From Clavibacter californiensis (GTDB taxonomy: Bacteria > Actinomycetota > Actinomycetes > Actinomycetales > Microbacteriaceae), in NCBI RefSeq assembly GCF_021952865.1, contig NZ_CP040792.1:682001-746000 (forward strand): 64,000 nt of DNA. Direction: 5' to 3'. The notes beneath the pieces are model-generated. The model did not search any database and was not told where the DNA came from. It worked only from the letters and a program-made list of their open reading frames with translations. The position numbers were made by a program, and so were the translations under genes. Position 1 is the stretch's first letter. Each line of letters starts with the position of its first letter. Shown here piece after piece: positions 38,854-47,207 of the stretch.

Positions 38854-39809
38854 GCGGCCGCGTGATCGACCGCCCCCTCGCCCCCACCCGGGGCGCGGGG
38901 GCGGCGGGCCCGGCCGAGGAGCGGCCCCCGCGCCGCCGGCCGTACCGGACGGTGAGCATCGTCGCCGCGATCGGGTTCATGGCCCCGGTCGTCGCGTTCC
39001 TCGCGATCTTCTTCGTCTACCCGATCATCCGCGGCTTCCTGCTGAGCCTCCAGGAGTACGGGCCGCGCGCGTTCGTGACGGGCGAGGCGCCCTACGTGGG
39101 CTTCCAGAACTACGTGACGATCCTCAGCGACAGCCTCTTCGCCACCATCGCGTGGCACACGGTCGTCTTCACGGTGGTCTCGCTCGCCGGGCAGTTCGCC
39201 ATCGGCCTCGCGCTCGCCGTGTTCTTCACGCGCCGGTTCCCGCTGTCGACGACGTTCCGGTCGCTCATCCTGCTGCCGTGGCTGCTGCCGCTCATCGTCT
39301 CGGCGACGGCCTGGCGGTGGATGTTCGACCAGCAGTTCGGCATCATCAACTCGGTGCTCGGCACGCCGATCGGCTGGCTGAGCGACCCGTCGGTGTCGCT
39401 GTGGTCGGTGATCATCGCCAACATCTGGCTCGGGATCCCGTTCAACATGATCCTGCTCTACGGCGGCCTGCAGGGCATCCCCGAGAACCTCTACGAGGCC
39501 GCCGCGCTCGACGGCGCCGGCCGCTGGCGCACCTTCCGCAGCATCACCTGGCCGCTGCTGCGCCCCGTCACCGCGGTGACGCTGCTGCTCGGCCTCGTCT
39601 ACACGATCAAGGTCTTCGACGTGATCTGGATCCTCACCAAGGGCGGCCCCGCCAACAGCTCCCACACCCTCAGCACGTGGGCCTACGAGAAGTCGTTCAC
39701 CGACCTCGACTTCGGCGTCGGCGCCGCGGCCGGGGAGATCCTCGTGGTCGTCGCCCTCGTCTTCGGCCTCATCTACGTCCGGGCCCAGCGCAAGGAGGCG
39801 CAGTCGTGA
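38850..39809 (+). CDS. Sugar ABC transporter permease (MalF type, second system)
   Basis: 319 residues from GTG 38850 (overlap of four bases with the previous stop); an in-frame GTG at 38862 is a possible later start. After a basic Pro-rich N-terminus there are six membrane segments; ATPase loop EAAALDGAGRWRTFRSITWP near 218-237. ATPase again missing from the cluster. Confidence 0.9.
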   Translation: MSGRVIDRPLAPTRGAGAAGPAEERPPRRRPYRTVSIVAAIGFMAPVVAFLAIFFVYPIIRGFLLSLQEYGPRAFVTGEAPYVGFQNYVTILSDSLFATIAWHTVVFTVVSLAGQFAIGLALAVFFTRRFPLSTTFRSLILLPWLLPLIVSATAWRWMFDQQFGIINSVLGTPIGWLSDPSVSLWSVIIANIWLGIPFNMILLYGGLQGIPENLYEAAALDGAGRWRTFRSITWPLLRPVTAVTLLLGLVYTIKVFDVIWILTKGGPANSSHTLSTWAYEKSFTDLDFGVGAAAGEILVVVALVFGLIYVRAQRKEAQS

Positions 39810-40636
39810 ACACCGTCGACACCCCCGTCCGCCGGTGGACGAACGCCGCCATCGGCCTCGTCATCTGCGCGGTCCTGCTGTTCCCCCTCTACTGGATGCT
39901 CAACGTCTCGCTGACGAAGCCCCAGGACCTCATCTCGAGCACGCCGAGCCTGTTCCCCGCGGATCCCACGCTCGACGGGTACGCGCAGGCCATCTCGACG
40001 CAGCTGCCGAACCTGGTCACGAGCCTGGTCATCTCGATCGGCTGCGTGATCCTCACCCTCCTCATCTCGCTCCCCGCGGCCTACGCCATGGCGAAGTTCC
40101 GGGTGCGGGGCACGGGCGCGGTGATGTTCGTGTTCCTGCTCGCGCAGATGATCCCGGGCATCGTGCTCGTGACCGCCCTGTTCGCGATCTACAACGCGCT
40201 CGGGCTGCTCAACACGTACCCCGGGCTGATCCTCGCCGACGCCACTGCGTCCGTCCCGTTCGCGGTCATCGTGCTGCGCGCCTTCATGCTCGGGATCCCC
40301 GACGAGCTGCTCGAGGCCGCCCGCATCGACGGCGCCTCGAGCTGGCGCGCGTTCGTCTCGATCGTCGTGCCGCTCAGCCGGAACGCCATCGTCACGGCCG
40401 CGCTGTTCTCGTTCCTGTTCGCCTGGGCGGACTTCCTCAACGCGAACTCGCTCACCTCGGGCAACAGCATCGTGCCGTTCACGCTCGGGCTGTACCGCTA
40501 CATCGGGTCCACGACGACGAACTGGAACGGGATCATGGCGACCGCCGTCATCGCATCCATCCCCGCCGCCGTCCTGCTGGTCGTCGCGCAGCGGTTCGTC
40601 GCCGCGGGCGTCACCGCCGGGGCCGTGAAGGACTGA
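39806..40636 (+). CDS. Sugar ABC transporter permease (MalG type, second system)
   Basis: 276 residues from GTG 39806, which overlaps the previous TGA by four bases, with AAGGAGG upstream. Six membrane segments; ATPase loop EAARIDGASSWRAFVSIVVP near 171-190. Second permease of the system. The gap to the GH31 gene (74 bases) holds a short ACGAC-type repeat. Confidence 0.92.
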   Translation: MNTVDTPVRRWTNAAIGLVICAVLLFPLYWMLNVSLTKPQDLISSTPSLFPADPTLDGYAQAISTQLPNLVTSLVISIGCVILTLLISLPAAYAMAKFRVRGTGAVMFVFLLAQMIPGIVLVTALFAIYNALGLLNTYPGLILADATASVPFAVIVLRAFMLGIPDELLEAARIDGASSWRAFVSIVVPLSRNAIVTAALFSFLFAWADFLNANSLTSGNSIVPFTLGLYRYIGSTTTNWNGIMATAVIASIPAAVLLVVAQRFVAAGVTAGAVKD

Positions 40637-40664
40637 GCGGGGCGCGCCCGGCGCCGCACCCGGG

Positions 40665-40696
40665 CACGACGACACGACACGACGCACCACGACACC
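40665..40696. repeat. Short ACGAC/ACACG low-complexity repeat
   Basis: A run of CACGACGACACGACACGA-type imperfect pentamers before the GH31 gene. Similar in kind to the pentamer tract at 32371; no function seen. Confidence 0.7.
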
Positions 40697-40710
40697 GAGG
40701 ACGAGCACGC

Positions 40711-42759
40711 ATGATCGACGACGACCAGCACTTCACGACCGACGGGACGCGCCTCGTCTGGCGCGGCGACGGGGAGACCCTCGTCGTGGAGCCGTGGGGG
40801 CCCGACAGCCTCCGCGTGCGCTCCCGGATCATGGCGCCCGTGGCGGACGCCGACTGGGCGCTGCTGCCGCAGCCCGCGGCCGACCCGCGCATCGAGGTCG
40901 ACGGCCCGACGGCCCGGATCACGAACGGCGGCATCACGGCCGTGCTCGTCTCCGAGTCCTCCTACGGCTACCAGACGGGGTACGAGGAGAACCGCTGCCA
41001 CGTGACGTTCCTCGACCGGCACGGCGAGGTGCTGCTCGAGGAGATCGGCACGGGCGGCGCCCTGCACCTCCGGGCGCGCGAGCAGCGGCCGCACCTCGGC
41101 GGCGACTTCCGCATCACGGCGTCGTTCGCGACCGGGCCGGACGAGCGGCTGTACGGCATGGGCCTGTACCAGCAGGACATCCTCGACCTCGCCGGATCCA
41201 CCTTCGAGCTCGCGCACCGCAACTCGCAGGCGAGCGTTCCGTTCGTGATGTCGAGCCGCGGCTACGGGTTCCTCTGGCACGACCCGGCGATCGGCCGCGC
41301 GACCTTCGCGGCGAACCGCATCGAGTGGACGGCGGAGACGAGCGAGCAGCTCGACTACTGGATCACCGCGGGCGACACCCCGGCCGACATCAGCCGCGCG
41401 TACGCCCGGGCCACCGGATCCGCGCCCATGATGCCCGAGCACGGCCTCGGCTTCTGGCAGTGCCGGCTGCGCTACTGGAACCAGGAGCAGCTGCTCGAGG
41501 TGGCGCGCGAGCACACCAGGCGCGGGCTGCCGATGGACGTGATCGTCGCCGACTTCTTCCACTGGCCGAAGATGGGCGACCTCCGCTTCGAGGAGGAGTT
41601 CTGGCCGGATCCGACCGCCATGGTCGAGGAGCTGCGCGGCATGGGCATCGAGCTGATGGTCTCCATCTGGCCGCAGGTGTCGCTCGAGAGCGAGAACTAC
41701 GCGCGCATGAAGAAGGAGAACCTCCTCGTGCGCAGCGAGCGGGGGATCGACGTGCAGATGCAGTTCGAGGGGCCGAGCGCCTTCGTCGACGTGACCAACC
41801 CGGACGCGCGCCGGTACCTCTGGGAGACGGCGCAGCGGGGCTACGGCGCGCACGGGATCCGCTTGTTCTGGCTCGACGAGGCGGAGCCCGAGTACGGCGT
41901 CTACGACTACGACAACTACCGGTACCACGCGGGCCCCAACGTGCGGGTCGGCAACGTGTACCCGCAGATGTTCTCCCGCGCGATGCACGAGGGTCGGATC
42001 CAGGCGGGGCAGGAGCCGGGCGTCGACCTGGTCCGCGCGGCGTGGGCGGGCAGCCAGCGCTACGGCGCGCTCGTGTGGTCGGGCGACATCCACTCCACGT
42101 TCGAGGCGCTCGCGCGGCAGGTGACCGCGGGGATCCACATGGGCGTCGCCGGCATCCCCTGGTTCACGACCGACATCGGCGGGTTCGCGGGCGCCCGCAC
42201 GGACGACCCGGCGTTCCACGAGCTGCTCGTGCGCTGGTTCCAGTTCGGCGCCTTCTCGCCCGTGATGCGGCTGCACGGCGACCGCGGGCCGAGCGTGGAG
42301 GTGCGCGCGGCGGACGGGTCGCGCCGGGCTCCGAGCGGATCCGGCAACGAGCTCTGGAGCTTCGGCGAGGAGGTCTACGGGATCCTCGCCGGCTACGTGC
42401 ACCTGCGCGAGCGGATGCGGCCGTACCTCCGCGCCGTGATGCGCGAGGCCCACGAGGACGGCCAGCCCGTGATGCGCGGCATGTTCCACGTCTTCCCGGA
42501 CGACGCGGAGTGCTGGTCGCTCGGCGACCAGTACATGCTCGGCGCCGACGTGCTCATCGCGCCCGTGCTCGAGGCGGGTGCGCGGTCGCGGAGCGTGCAC
42601 CTGCCGGAGGGGACGTCGTGGATCGAGGCGTCGACGGGCGCGCGGCACGCGGGCGGCCAGCGGGTGGTCGCGGACGCGCCGCTGCACGTGATCCCCGTGT
42701 TCGTGCGCGAGGGCGCGGCGGTGGAGGTGCGGCTGCCGGAGGGCGGCGCGGTCGCCTGA
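40711..42759 (+). CDS. Glycoside hydrolase family 31 (alpha-xylosidase or alpha-glucosidase)
   Basis: 682 residues. Retaining alpha-glycosidase. The barrel shows GFWQCRLRYWNQEQLLEVAR near 249-268, nucleophile loop FWLDEAEPEYG near 386-396 and acid/base region VWSGDIHSTFEALARQV near 454-470. LDEAEPE resembles the LDATEPE of alpha-xylosidases of the Xyl31/CjXyl31A kind more than the FKTDFGE of YicI, so xyloside activity is possible, but alpha-glucosidase is not excluded. No signal peptide: cytoplasmic. Closes the LacI-controlled operon; a weak hairpin follows. Confidence 0.88.
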   Translation: MIDDDQHFTTDGTRLVWRGDGETLVVEPWGPDSLRVRSRIMAPVADADWALLPQPAADPRIEVDGPTARITNGGITAVLVSESSYGYQTGYEENRCHVTFLDRHGEVLLEEIGTGGALHLRAREQRPHLGGDFRITASFATGPDERLYGMGLYQQDILDLAGSTFELAHRNSQASVPFVMSSRGYGFLWHDPAIGRATFAANRIEWTAETSEQLDYWITAGDTPADISRAYARATGSAPMMPEHGLGFWQCRLRYWNQEQLLEVAREHTRRGLPMDVIVADFFHWPKMGDLRFEEEFWPDPTAMVEELRGMGIELMVSIWPQVSLESENYARMKKENLLVRSERGIDVQMQFEGPSAFVDVTNPDARRYLWETAQRGYGAHGIRLFWLDEAEPEYGVYDYDNYRYHAGPNVRVGNVYPQMFSRAMHEGRIQAGQEPGVDLVRAAWAGSQRYGALVWSGDIHSTFEALARQVTAGIHMGVAGIPWFTTDIGGFAGARTDDPAFHELLVRWFQFGAFSPVMRLHGDRGPSVEVRAADGSRRAPSGSGNELWSFGEEVYGILAGYVHLRERMRPYLRAVMREAHEDGQPVMRGMFHVFPDDAECWSLGDQYMLGADVLIAPVLEAGARSRSVHLPEGTSWIEASTGARHAGGQRVVADAPLHVIPVFVREGAAVEVRLPEGGAVA

Positions 42760-42764
42760 CGCGC

Positions 42765-42790
42765 GGCCGTCCGCGGGGTCGGCGACGGCC
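42765..42790 (+). terminator. Weak hairpin after the GH31 gene
   Basis: GGCCGTC (42765-42771) pairs with GACGGCC (42784-42790) around a 12-base loop, six bases after the TGA. Confidence 0.4.
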
Positions 42791-42906
42791 TTCCGCCGGG
42801 CGACGGGGCCGGATAGGGTGCCGGTGGTCGCCGGGCGGGCGCCCACGAGCAGCCGCCGGTGCGAACCGTCGCCCGGATCGTGTCGCAGATCAGGAGGAGC
42901 ACGGAC

Positions 42907-43074
42907 ATGGACCGCAAGCCCGTCCCGACCTGGATCGCCGTCCTCGTCCTCGGCGTCTGCGAGGTCATCTGCTTCGCGCTCGTCGGATCCGAGTGGTCGC
43001 TCGCGCTCTTCGCCGTCCTCACGCTGGGCATCGCCGTGGTCTACCGCGTCGTGTCCCGGCGGCCGCGGCGGTAG
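42907..43074 (+). CDS. Small hypothetical membrane protein (55 residues)
   Basis: ATG at 42907 with AGGAGG upstream. The peptide has two hydrophobic segments (about 8-26 and 30-47) and an Arg-rich end (SRRPRR). No family recognised. The strong ribosome site and the compact membrane pattern support it as real. Confidence 0.65.
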   Translation: MDRKPVPTWIAVLVLGVCEVICFALVGSEWSLALFAVLTLGIAVVYRVVSRRPRR

Positions 43075-43111
43075 GCCGACCGGGCGCGGAGGCGGGTCGA
43101 GCCACCCAGTG

Positions 43112-43131
43112 AGGTAAGGCTATGCTTACCT
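43112..43131 (+). promoter_or_regulatory. DtxR/IdeR-type iron box before the siderophore uptake operon
   Basis: AGGTAAGGCTATGCTTACCT is a near-perfect inverted repeat close to the DtxR/IdeR/DmdR consensus TTAGGTTAGGCTAACCTAA. The -10-like TATGCT (43121-43126) lies inside it, so iron-loaded repressor should block transcription of the ABC genes 50 bases downstream. Strong match in type and position. Confidence 0.85.
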
Positions 43132-43182
43132 GCGGCCCGGGCTCCCCGCCGGGCCGACGCCGGCCTCGACCCCAGGAGACCC

Positions 43183-44232
43183 ATGCCCCGCGCCCTCGCC
43201 CGCCTCACCGCCACCGCCGTGACGGGCCTCGTGCTCGTCGCCCTCACCGGGTGCGGCGCCTCCGAGGAGGTGCCGGCCGCATCCGTCGCCGATGCCGGGG
43301 AGGGGGCGACGGCCTACCCGCTGACGCTCTCGAACTGCGGCCACGACGTGACGATCGACCAGGCGCCGCAGCGCGTGGTGTCGCTCGACCAGGACTCCAC
43401 GGAGATCCTGCTGTCGCTCGGCCTGCAGGACCGCATGGTCGGCACGGCGTCGTGGACGGATCCCGTGCTCGACTCGCTCGCCGACGCGAACGCGAAGGTG
43501 CCGCGCCTCGCCGACAACGCGCCCACCTACGAGGTGCTCCTGAACGCGGATCCGGACTTCGTCACCGCCTCCTTCGGCCGCCACTACGGCACCGGCGGCG
43601 TCGTCACGCGCGACCGGCTCGCCGAGACGGGGATCCCCTCCTACCTCTCTCCCACCGACTGCGACTCCGACGTCAGCATCAACGGCGGCGGCAAGCGCAC
43701 GACCGCGCTCACGGTCGACGCGCTGTACCAGGAGATCCGCGAGATGGCCGAGGTGTTCGACGTGCAGGACCGCGGCGAGGCGCTCGTCTCCTCGCTCCAG
43801 CAGCGCGCGGCCGCGGCCACCGACGGCATGGACCTCGGCGGCGCCAAGGTCATGTACTGGTTCGCGGACACGAAGACGCCGTACATGGGCGGGGGATTCG
43901 GCGCCACCGCGCTCCTGTCGCGCCAGGCCGGCCTCACCGACACCTTCCCCGAGGTGCGCGACGACTTCATCGCCACCGGGTGGGAGACCGTGGTCGACCG
44001 CGACCCGGACATCCTGGTGCTCGGCGACCTCCAGCGGAACCGCTTCCCCGGCGACAAGCTGCAGGACAAGATCGACTTCCTCACGAGCGATCCGCTGACG
44101 CGCGACCTCACGGCCGTGAAGGAGGACCGGATGGTGGCGCTGCACGGCGCCGAGCTGAACCCGTCGATCCGGTTCGTGGACGGGCTCGAGAAGATCCGGG
44201 CCTGGTGGGACGCGCGCGGGGACCGGCTCTGA
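43183..44232 (+). CDS. Iron-siderophore ABC transporter substrate-binding lipoprotein
   Basis: 349 residues; AGGAGACC precedes the ATG. Lipobox LVALTGCG near residue 23. The FecB/FhuD-like fold is visible: TIDQAPQRVVSLDQDSTEIL near 62-81, DRMVGTASWTD near 86, and the second lobe from about 215 on (TDTFPEVRDDFIATGWETV near 255-273). Binds a ferric siderophore outside the cell and passes it to the permease. Under the iron box; probably induced by iron limitation. Substrate unknown; could be the salicylate metallophore made 34 kb away, or another one. Confidence 0.92.
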   Translation: MPRALARLTATAVTGLVLVALTGCGASEEVPAASVADAGEGATAYPLTLSNCGHDVTIDQAPQRVVSLDQDSTEILLSLGLQDRMVGTASWTDPVLDSLADANAKVPRLADNAPTYEVLLNADPDFVTASFGRHYGTGGVVTRDRLAETGIPSYLSPTDCDSDVSINGGGKRTTALTVDALYQEIREMAEVFDVQDRGEALVSSLQQRAAAATDGMDLGGAKVMYWFADTKTPYMGGGFGATALLSRQAGLTDTFPEVRDDFIATGWETVVDRDPDILVLGDLQRNRFPGDKLQDKIDFLTSDPLTRDLTAVKEDRMVALHGAELNPSIRFVDGLEKIRAWWDARGDRL

Positions 44233-44279
44233 GCGCGGCGGCCCCGCGGGCGCCGTTCGCCGCGGTCGCCCGGCGGGTC

Positions 44280-45305
44280 ATGGGGCTCCCGCACGCGCTC
44301 CGCGTCGTGGTGCTCCTCTCGCTCGGCATCGTCGCGCTCGCGCTCTCGGTGGGCGTCGCCGTGACCCTCGGCCCGGCGGACGTGTCGCTCGTGAACGTGC
44401 GCGACATCCTGCTCAACCACGCCGGGCTCGCGAGCATCCCGGTGCGGGTCTCCGAGGACGCGATCGTCTGGCAGGAGCGCCTCCCGAGGGCGCTCGTCGC
44501 GGCCGCATGCGGCGCGGGACTCGGCCTCTGCGGCGTCGTGCTCCAGTCGCTGCTGCGGAACCCGCTCGCGGATCCGTTCGTGCTCGGCGTCTCGTCCGGC
44601 GCCTCCACGGGCGCGGTGCTCATCGGCGTGCTGGGCCTCGGCGGCGGCGCGATCGGCATGTCGGGCGGCGCCTTCATCGGCGCGCTCGTGGCCTTCGGGT
44701 TCGTGCTCCTGCTCGCGCGGTTCTCCTCGGCGGGCACGGCCGGCGTGATCCTCGCGGGCGTCGCCGGCACGCAGCTGTTCTCCGCGCTCACCTCGCTCGT
44801 CGTGTTCGCGTTCGCCGACTCCGACGAGACGCGCGGCATCACGTTCTGGCTCCTCGGATCCCTCGAGGGCATGCGCTGGGACGAGGTCGGGCTCAGCGTC
44901 TCCGTGGTCGCGGTCGGCGCGGTCGTCTGCCTGGCCTACGCCCGCTCGCTCGACGCCTTCGCGTTCGGGGAGGAGGTGGCGTCGTCGCTCGGGATCCACG
45001 TGGTCCGCACCCGCACGATCCTCCTTGTGGTCACCGCCCTCCTCACCGCCACGCTCGTGAGCATCGCGGGCGCCATCGGATTCGTCGGCCTGGTGCTCCC
45101 GCATGCCGCGCGCCTGCTGTTCGGCCAGCGGCACGCGCGCGTCGTGCCCGCCACGATCGTGCTCGGCGCCGTCTTCATGGTGTGGGTCGATGCCGTCTCC
45201 CGGCTCGCGTTCGCGCCCACGCCGCTGCCCGTGGGCGTCGGCACGGCGCTCGTCGGCGTGCCCGTCTTCATGCTGCTGCTGATGCGGAACCGGGGGCGCG
45301 CATGA
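44280..45305 (+). CDS. FecCD-type iron-siderophore permease
   Basis: 341 residues from ATG 44280 (MGLPHALRVV), normal length for this family. About nine to ten membrane segments; family blocks ERLPRALVAAACGAGLGLCG near 62-81, NPLADPFVLGVSSGA near 93-107, and FVGLVLPHAARLLFGQRHAR near 266-285 (ATPase contact). No clear ribosome site before 44280; a CTG at 44229 overlapping the previous stop is an alternative start with coupled translation. Four-base overlap with the ATPase gene. Confidence 0.88.
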   Translation: MGLPHALRVVVLLSLGIVALALSVGVAVTLGPADVSLVNVRDILLNHAGLASIPVRVSEDAIVWQERLPRALVAAACGAGLGLCGVVLQSLLRNPLADPFVLGVSSGASTGAVLIGVLGLGGGAIGMSGGAFIGALVAFGFVLLLARFSSAGTAGVILAGVAGTQLFSALTSLVVFAFADSDETRGITFWLLGSLEGMRWDEVGLSVSVVAVGAVVCLAYARSLDAFAFGEEVASSLGIHVVRTRTILLVVTALLTATLVSIAGAIGFVGLVLPHAARLLFGQRHARVVPATIVLGAVFMVWVDAVSRLAFAPTPLPVGVGTALVGVPVFMLLLMRNRGRA

Positions 45306-46072
45306 CGCTCGAGGCGCGGGCGGTCAGCTGGTCGCGGGGCGGGCGGATCGTCGTGGACGACGTCACGCTGGAGCCGGCGCCCGGATCCACCGTGGGGCTC
45401 CTCGGGCCGAACGGGTCGGGCAAGTCGTCGCTGCTCAAGCTGCTGCAGGGCGCCGCGTCGCCCGACTCCGGCCGCGTGACGCTCGACGGCGCCGACCTCG
45501 CGGGGCTCCGGCGCCGCGACGTCGCCCGCCGGGTCGCGACCGTCACCCAGCACGGGGAGACCGAGGTCGACATCGTGGTGCGCGATGTCGTGCGCCTCGG
45601 CCGCACGCCGTACCGCACGCTCCTCGGCGGCGACACGGCGGAGGATGCGGCGGCCATCGACCGCGCCATCGCGCACGTGGGCCTCGAGGCGAAGGCCGAC
45701 CGCGCCTGGCGCACGCTGTCCGGCGGCGAGCGGCAGCGGGCCCACATCGCGCGCGCCCTCGCGCAGGAGCCGCGCGAGCTGCTCCTCGACGAGCCGACCA
45801 ACCACCTCGACATCCGCCACCAGCTGGAGCTGCTCGCGCTCGTGCGCGACCTGCCGGTGACCACGGTGATCGCGCTGCACGACCTCAACCTCGCGGCGAT
45901 GTTCTGCGACGCCGTGCTCGTGCTGCGCGAGGGGCGCGTGGTCGCGGGCGGGCATCCGCGCGAGGTGATCACGCCGGAGCTCATCGCCGACGTCTACGGG
46001 GTGCGCGCGGTCGTGTCGCACGACGAGGCGGTCGGATGCTCGCGGGTGCTGTTCGACGCGGCGCCGCTCTAG
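45302..46072 (+). CDS. Iron-siderophore ABC transporter ATPase (FepC type)
   Basis: 256 residues. Walker A LLGPNGSGKSSLL near 33-45, Q-loop VTQHGE near 81, signature LSGGERQRAHIARAL near 139-153, Walker B LLLDEPTNHLDI near 160-171, H-loop ALHDLN near 192. Energises the FecCD permease. Last gene of the iron-box operon; its TAG overlaps the stop of the convergent lacI-type gene, leaving no room for a terminator. Confidence 0.94.
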   Translation: MTLEARAVSWSRGGRIVVDDVTLEPAPGSTVGLLGPNGSGKSSLLKLLQGAASPDSGRVTLDGADLAGLRRRDVARRVATVTQHGETEVDIVVRDVVRLGRTPYRTLLGGDTAEDAAAIDRAIAHVGLEAKADRAWRTLSGGERQRAHIARALAQEPRELLLDEPTNHLDIRHQLELLALVRDLPVTTVIALHDLNLAAMFCDAVLVLREGRVVAGGHPREVITPELIADVYGVRAVVSHDEAVGCSRVLFDAAPL

Positions 46073-47154
46073 CGGGAGGCGGGCGCGGTCGTCGCCGTCC
46101 CCTCGGCCGGCGCCGCGCACCCGCACGACCGGCCGATCACGAGCGTCGGCGTGAACGACGCGTGGTGCGGTGCCCGCTCGGTATCCGGGGTGATGAGGCG
46201 CGCCACGGCCTCCTCGGCCATCTCCTCCACCGGCTGCCGCACGACCGTGAGCCGCGGCGCCGCGTACTCCGCCTCGTCGGTGCCGTCGAAGGACAGCACG
46301 GCGACGTCCTCGGGGACGCGCAGCCCGAGCTCGCCGAGCGCGCGGAGGGCGCCGATCGCCTGCATGTCCGAGCTCGCGAAGAGCGCGGTGGGGCGGTCGG
46401 ATCCGCCGAAGAGCCGGAGCGCGCCGCGGTAGCCGCCCTCGCGCGTGAACGGCTCGCGGGCGAGCGGGCCGTCGGGCAGGCCCGCCGCGCGGGTGGCGTC
46501 CTGCCAGCCCCACTCGCGCGCCTCCACCTCGCCGCCGCCGATGATGAGGCCGATCCGGGCGTGCCCGTGCCCGATGAGGTGCTCGACCCCGAGGCGCGCG
46601 CCCGCGCGGGCATCGACGCCCACGGTCTCGACGCCGTCCTTCGCCGCGAACGTGTTGAGCAGCACCACGGGCATGCCGAGCGTCGGCAGGTCGACGACCG
46701 CGCTGCCGTGCTGCACGGTGCTGATGATGATGCCGTCGACCTGCCGCGCGGTCAGCGAGCGGATCAGCGTGCGCTCCATCTCCGGATCGCCCTCGCTGTT
46801 GACGAGGAGCACCGCGTGGCCGCGCCGGGCCGCGCACTGCTCCACCGCGATGGCGAGCTCCGCGAAGAGCGGGTTCGCGATCTCGGGCACGACGAGGCCG
46901 AGCATCTGCGTGCTGCCGGTGCGGAGCGCGCGGGCGCTCGCGTTCGGGCGGTAGCCGAGCACGCGGATCGCGTCGCGCACGCGCTCGGCGGTCGCCTCCG
47001 CGACGGGCCGGGGCCCGCTGTTGACGACGTAGCTGACGACCGCGGTGGAGACGCCGGCGTACCGGGCGACGTCGGATCGGGTGACCTGGCCGCGGGGGAG
47101 GGATCCGCCGCGCGGGCGGGACCCGTCGCGCGGGAGGGGGGCGGAGGTCGCCAT
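46069..47154 (-). CDS. LacI-family transcriptional regulator (second)
   Basis: 361 residues with a 22-residue basic, Gly-rich leader before the LacI HTH (VTRSDVARYAGVSTAVVSYV near 24-43), hinge and sensor domain (MLGLVVPEIANPLFAELAIA near 84-103; HARIGLIIGGGEVEAREWGW near 199-218). Lies 53 bases beyond the oxidoreductase gene, perhaps in its operon. Probably controls the divergent oxidoreductase/ABC promoters, which carry CTACACGTGTAG-type palindromes. The upstream part of the leader may be non-coding. Confidence 0.9.
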   Translation of the reverse strand: MATSAPLPRDGSRPRGGSLPRGQVTRSDVARYAGVSTAVVSYVVNSGPRPVAEATAERVRDAIRVLGYRPNASARALRTGSTQMLGLVVPEIANPLFAELAIAVEQCAARRGHAVLLVNSEGDPEMERTLIRSLTARQVDGIIISTVQHGSAVVDLPTLGMPVVLLNTFAAKDGVETVGVDARAGARLGVEHLIGHGHARIGLIIGGGEVEAREWGWQDATRAAGLPDGPLAREPFTREGGYRGALRLFGGSDRPTALFASSDMQAIGALRALGELGLRVPEDVAVLSFDGTDEAEYAAPRLTVVRQPVEEMAEEAVARLITPDTERAPHHASFTPTLVIGRSCGCAAPAEGTATTAPASR

Positions 47155-47207
47155 GCGCCTCGCTCCTCCCTGCCCGACCGGGTCCCGGCGACCCGACGTC
47201 GCGCCGG

